Shown here one piece after another: positions 13,340-15,144 of a stretch of DNA of 15,144 nucleotides. The translations under genes and the position numbers were made by a program. Numbering within the stretch: position 1 is the first letter of the stretch; the number at the start of each line of letters is the position of its first letter. The notes below the pieces were generated by a model. It saw only the letters and a program-made list of their open reading frames with translations. It ran no database searches and was not told where the DNA came from. The stretch is from JBFHER01 sp041584055 (lineage in GTDB: Bacteria; Bacteroidota; Bacteroidia; Bacteroidales; UBA5342): NCBI GenBank assembly GCA_041584055.1, contig JBFHER010000072.1:1-15144 (forward strand), given 5' to 3'.

Positions 13340-15144
13340 GTGGACAGAATCCTATTCAAAATAGTAAATGTATTCCTTTTTTTGATTCTGTCTCCCCTAA
13401 GTTCAGGTCAAACGATTTCCAGTATAGACTTCCCTGTTCCTGTCATGCAGAATGTTCCGGTTACGGTAACATTAAACCTTGAAGACGCTTCCATGGCTGA
13501 TTCAATTGAAATTGTACGGAATGGAAATTCAGAATACTGGAGAATTAAAAACGGCATTGCAAAAAAAGAGTTCAGCTTTGAGCAATCACAGTCCTTCTTC
13601 ATTCAAAAAGGCAATTTTTCGTTTCAGCGACAAGTGCAACCAATCCCACTTTGGTTATCCATTCTCCCCCCTCTCCTGGCGATTCTGATGGCACTGGCCT
13701 TTAAAGAAGTGTATTCGTCCCTTTTTCTGGGTTTATTTTCGGGTGCTTTTATCATCAACTACTATTCGAACGGCTCGCTATGGGAAGGGATTCGCAGAGG
13801 ATTCTTTTCGACAGCAGATACTTATTTTGTAGAAGCCATGAAAGATGAAGGGCATGTATCCATAATAATTTTCTCAATGCTCATTGGAGGGATGGTAAGC
13901 ATTATTCATAAAAACGGAGGCATGAAAGGCCTGGTTGACCGGCTTGCAAAATATGCACGATCAGCACGATCAGGTCAGTTCATCACCTGGGCACTTGGAC
14001 TTTTTATCTTTTTTGATGATTATGCAAACACCCTGGTTGTAGGCAACACCATGCGACCGGTAACGGACCGGCTGAAGGTTTCCCGGGAGAAACTGTCATA
14101 CATTGTTGATTCAACTGCTGCTCCCATTGCCAGTATTGCCTTTGTGACAACCTGGATCGGAGCAGAACTTTCCTATATTCAGGAGGGCATTCTGGAGATT
14201 GGAATTGAGCAAAGTGCTTATGCCATCTTCATCAGCTCATTAAAATATTCTTTCTACCCCATTTTTACCCTTGCTTTTGTGCTCTTCCTTATACTGAAAC
14301 AAAAGGACTATGGTCCCATGCTTCATGCTGAACGTAATGCAAGAAAAGGAATTCCAGGTGATCATCCTCAGGTGGACGATTCGCATGACCACGCCAGCAC
14401 CCATTGGCTGAATGGTGTATTCCCTGTCATTGTTGTTGTTCTCGGCACCATTGGTGGCTTGTTAATCACCGGTTGGGATGGGTCTGTATGGCATAACGAA
14501 AACATCGGTTTTATCAAAAAAATTTCTGAAACAATTGGCAATGCTGATTCTTATGTGGCTCTGCTATGGTCATCCTTGCTTGGAACCATGGTCGCGCTTA
14601 CCATGAGTGTTTCACAAAAGCTTCTTAACCTCAGGGACGCCATGGAGGCAATGGTTACCGGTTTCAAGAGTATGTTACCTGCAGTGATGGTTTTGATCCT
14701 AGCCTGGTCGCTGGCAGAAATTACCGAGCAATTGCATACGGCTCGTTTTATTTCAAATGCACTTCTAGATTTCAAAATGGCTCCGGGTGTGATCCCTGCC
14801 CTGACCTTTTTGATTGCTGCTCTGGTGGCATTTTCAACAGGATCTTCCTGGGGAACCATGGCAATTCTCTATCCTTTGATCTTACCTGCAGGATGGCTCA
14901 TTTGCCAGAATGCGGGACTTGATCACGAGGCTTCCATGGCCATTTTCGGAAACATTGTATCCACTGTGCTCGCAGGCTCGGTGCTTGGAGACCACTGTTC
15001 CCCTATTTCCGACACAACCATCATGAGCTCCCTTGCAAGTGGCTGCGATCATATTCAACATGTTAAAACACAGATGCCATATGCCTTAACCGTAGGAACT
15101 GTTTCAATCTTATTTGGAACATTGCCATCCGCATTTGGAATGCC
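13340..15144 (+). CDS. NhaC-family Na+/H+ antiporter with exported N-terminal domain (3' end missing)
   Basis: The frame opens at GTG 13340 and runs off the right edge, giving 601 visible codons. An in-frame stop at 13328 rules out a longer start, and the GTG gives a good signal peptide (hydrophobic core NVFLFLILSPLSSGQ, about 10-24). Residues 25-100 form a predicted exported beta-rich domain (VPVTVTLNLEDA, SIEIVRNGNSEYW). From residue 101 (PIPLWLSILPPLLAILMALA) the protein is a multi-pass NhaC-type antiporter with FFDDYANTLVVGNTMRPVTDR (224-244), DSTAAPIAS, STGSSWGT (499-506) and GDHCSPISDTT (550-560). It should exchange Na+ for protons across the inner membrane for pH and sodium homeostasis; related families exchange organic acids. 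A cytosolic or periplasmic loop with four His (342-355) is unusual. It lies 4 bp after kdsB. Confidence 0.9.
   Translation, partial: MDRILFKIVNVFLFLILSPLSSGQTISSIDFPVPVMQNVPVTVTLNLEDASMADSIEIVRNGNSEYWRIKNGIAKKEFSFEQSQSFFIQKGNFSFQRQVQPIPLWLSILPPLLAILMALAFKEVYSSLFLGLFSGAFIINYYSNGSLWEGIRRGFFSTADTYFVEAMKDEGHVSIIIFSMLIGGMVSIIHKNGGMKGLVDRLAKYARSARSGQFITWALGLFIFFDDYANTLVVGNTMRPVTDRLKVSREKLSYIVDSTAAPIASIAFVTTWIGAELSYIQEGILEIGIEQSAYAIFISSLKYSFYPIFTLAFVLFLILKQKDYGPMLHAERNARKGIPGDHPQVDDSHDHASTHWLNGVFPVIVVVLGTIGGLLITGWDGSVWHNENIGFIKKISETIGNADSYVALLWSSLLGTMVALTMSVSQKLLNLRDAMEAMVTGFKSMLPAVMVLILAWSLAEITEQLHTARFISNALLDFKMAPGVIPALTFLIAALVAFSTGSSWGTMAILYPLILPAGWLICQNAGLDHEASMAIFGNIVSTVLAGSVLGDHCSPISDTTIMSSLASGCDHIQHVKTQMPYALTVGTVSILFGTLPSAFGM

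Noticed and set aside
14551..14859. 102-codon minus-strand frame
   Set aside because: It lies opposite conserved NhaC transmembrane motifs and is a shadow frame.
1..15144. CRISPR arrays, insertion sequences, integrases, prophage or known anti-phage systems
   Set aside because: No spaced direct repeats, transposase, integrase or phage gene was seen. The helicase alone is not evidence for a defence system.

Overview
The window looks like chromosomal DNA from a member of the Bacteroidota, probably a free-living or marine member of the Bacteroidales or a related group (the lower rank is inference). The main evidence is a SusC/SusD pair, lipoproteins with Bacteroidota-style signal peptides, a CMP-KDO synthetase (so an outer membrane with LPS), AT-rich leaders without clear Shine-Dalgarno sites, and several TAnnTTTG promoter -7 boxes. 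Two of these boxes have a TTG exactly 19 bp upstream.

Layout. 1-626 (-): the N-terminal part of an M16 zinc peptidase lipoprotein, cut by the window edge. 892-2934 (+): a Pif1/RecD-like SF1 helicase fused to C-terminal TPRs, with a doubtful start that may hide a one-base frameshift. 2935-3402: an AT-rich intergenic region with the promoter of the next operon. 3403-9397 (+): a four-gene operon of a SusC-like TonB-dependent transporter, a SusD-like lipoprotein, an Ig-like lipoprotein and a Lipid_bd-like lipoprotein, closed by a strong intrinsic terminator at 9425-9461. 9462-10021: no convincing gene, but a cluster of inverted repeats. 10022-11437 (-): an S41 (C-terminal-processing-type) peptidase lipoprotein. 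11631-11703 (+): tRNA-Phe(GAA) with its own promoter and terminator. 11879-15144 (+): a tight cluster of a stand-alone B3/B4-domain protein, kdsB and an NhaC-family antiporter that runs off the right edge.

How the parts fit. The SusCD operon has no glycoside hydrolase, sulfatase, lyase, sensor-regulator or sigma/anti-sigma pair, so it does not look like a polysaccharide utilisation locus. Its gene order resembles the Bacteroides thetaiotaomicron BT_2264-BT_2261 cluster (comparison from memory), whose SusCD complex carries two extra lipoproteins and binds peptides. A predicted exported peptidase lies near each side (M16 and S41), so oligopeptide capture and import is the best working hypothesis.

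On the right, the stand-alone B3/B4 protein belongs to the fold of the PheRS beta-subunit editing domain and is the first gene after tRNA-Phe. This suggests, but does not prove, a link to tRNA proofreading. The adjoining kdsB and antiporter genes are only 20 bp and 4 bp from their upstream neighbours.
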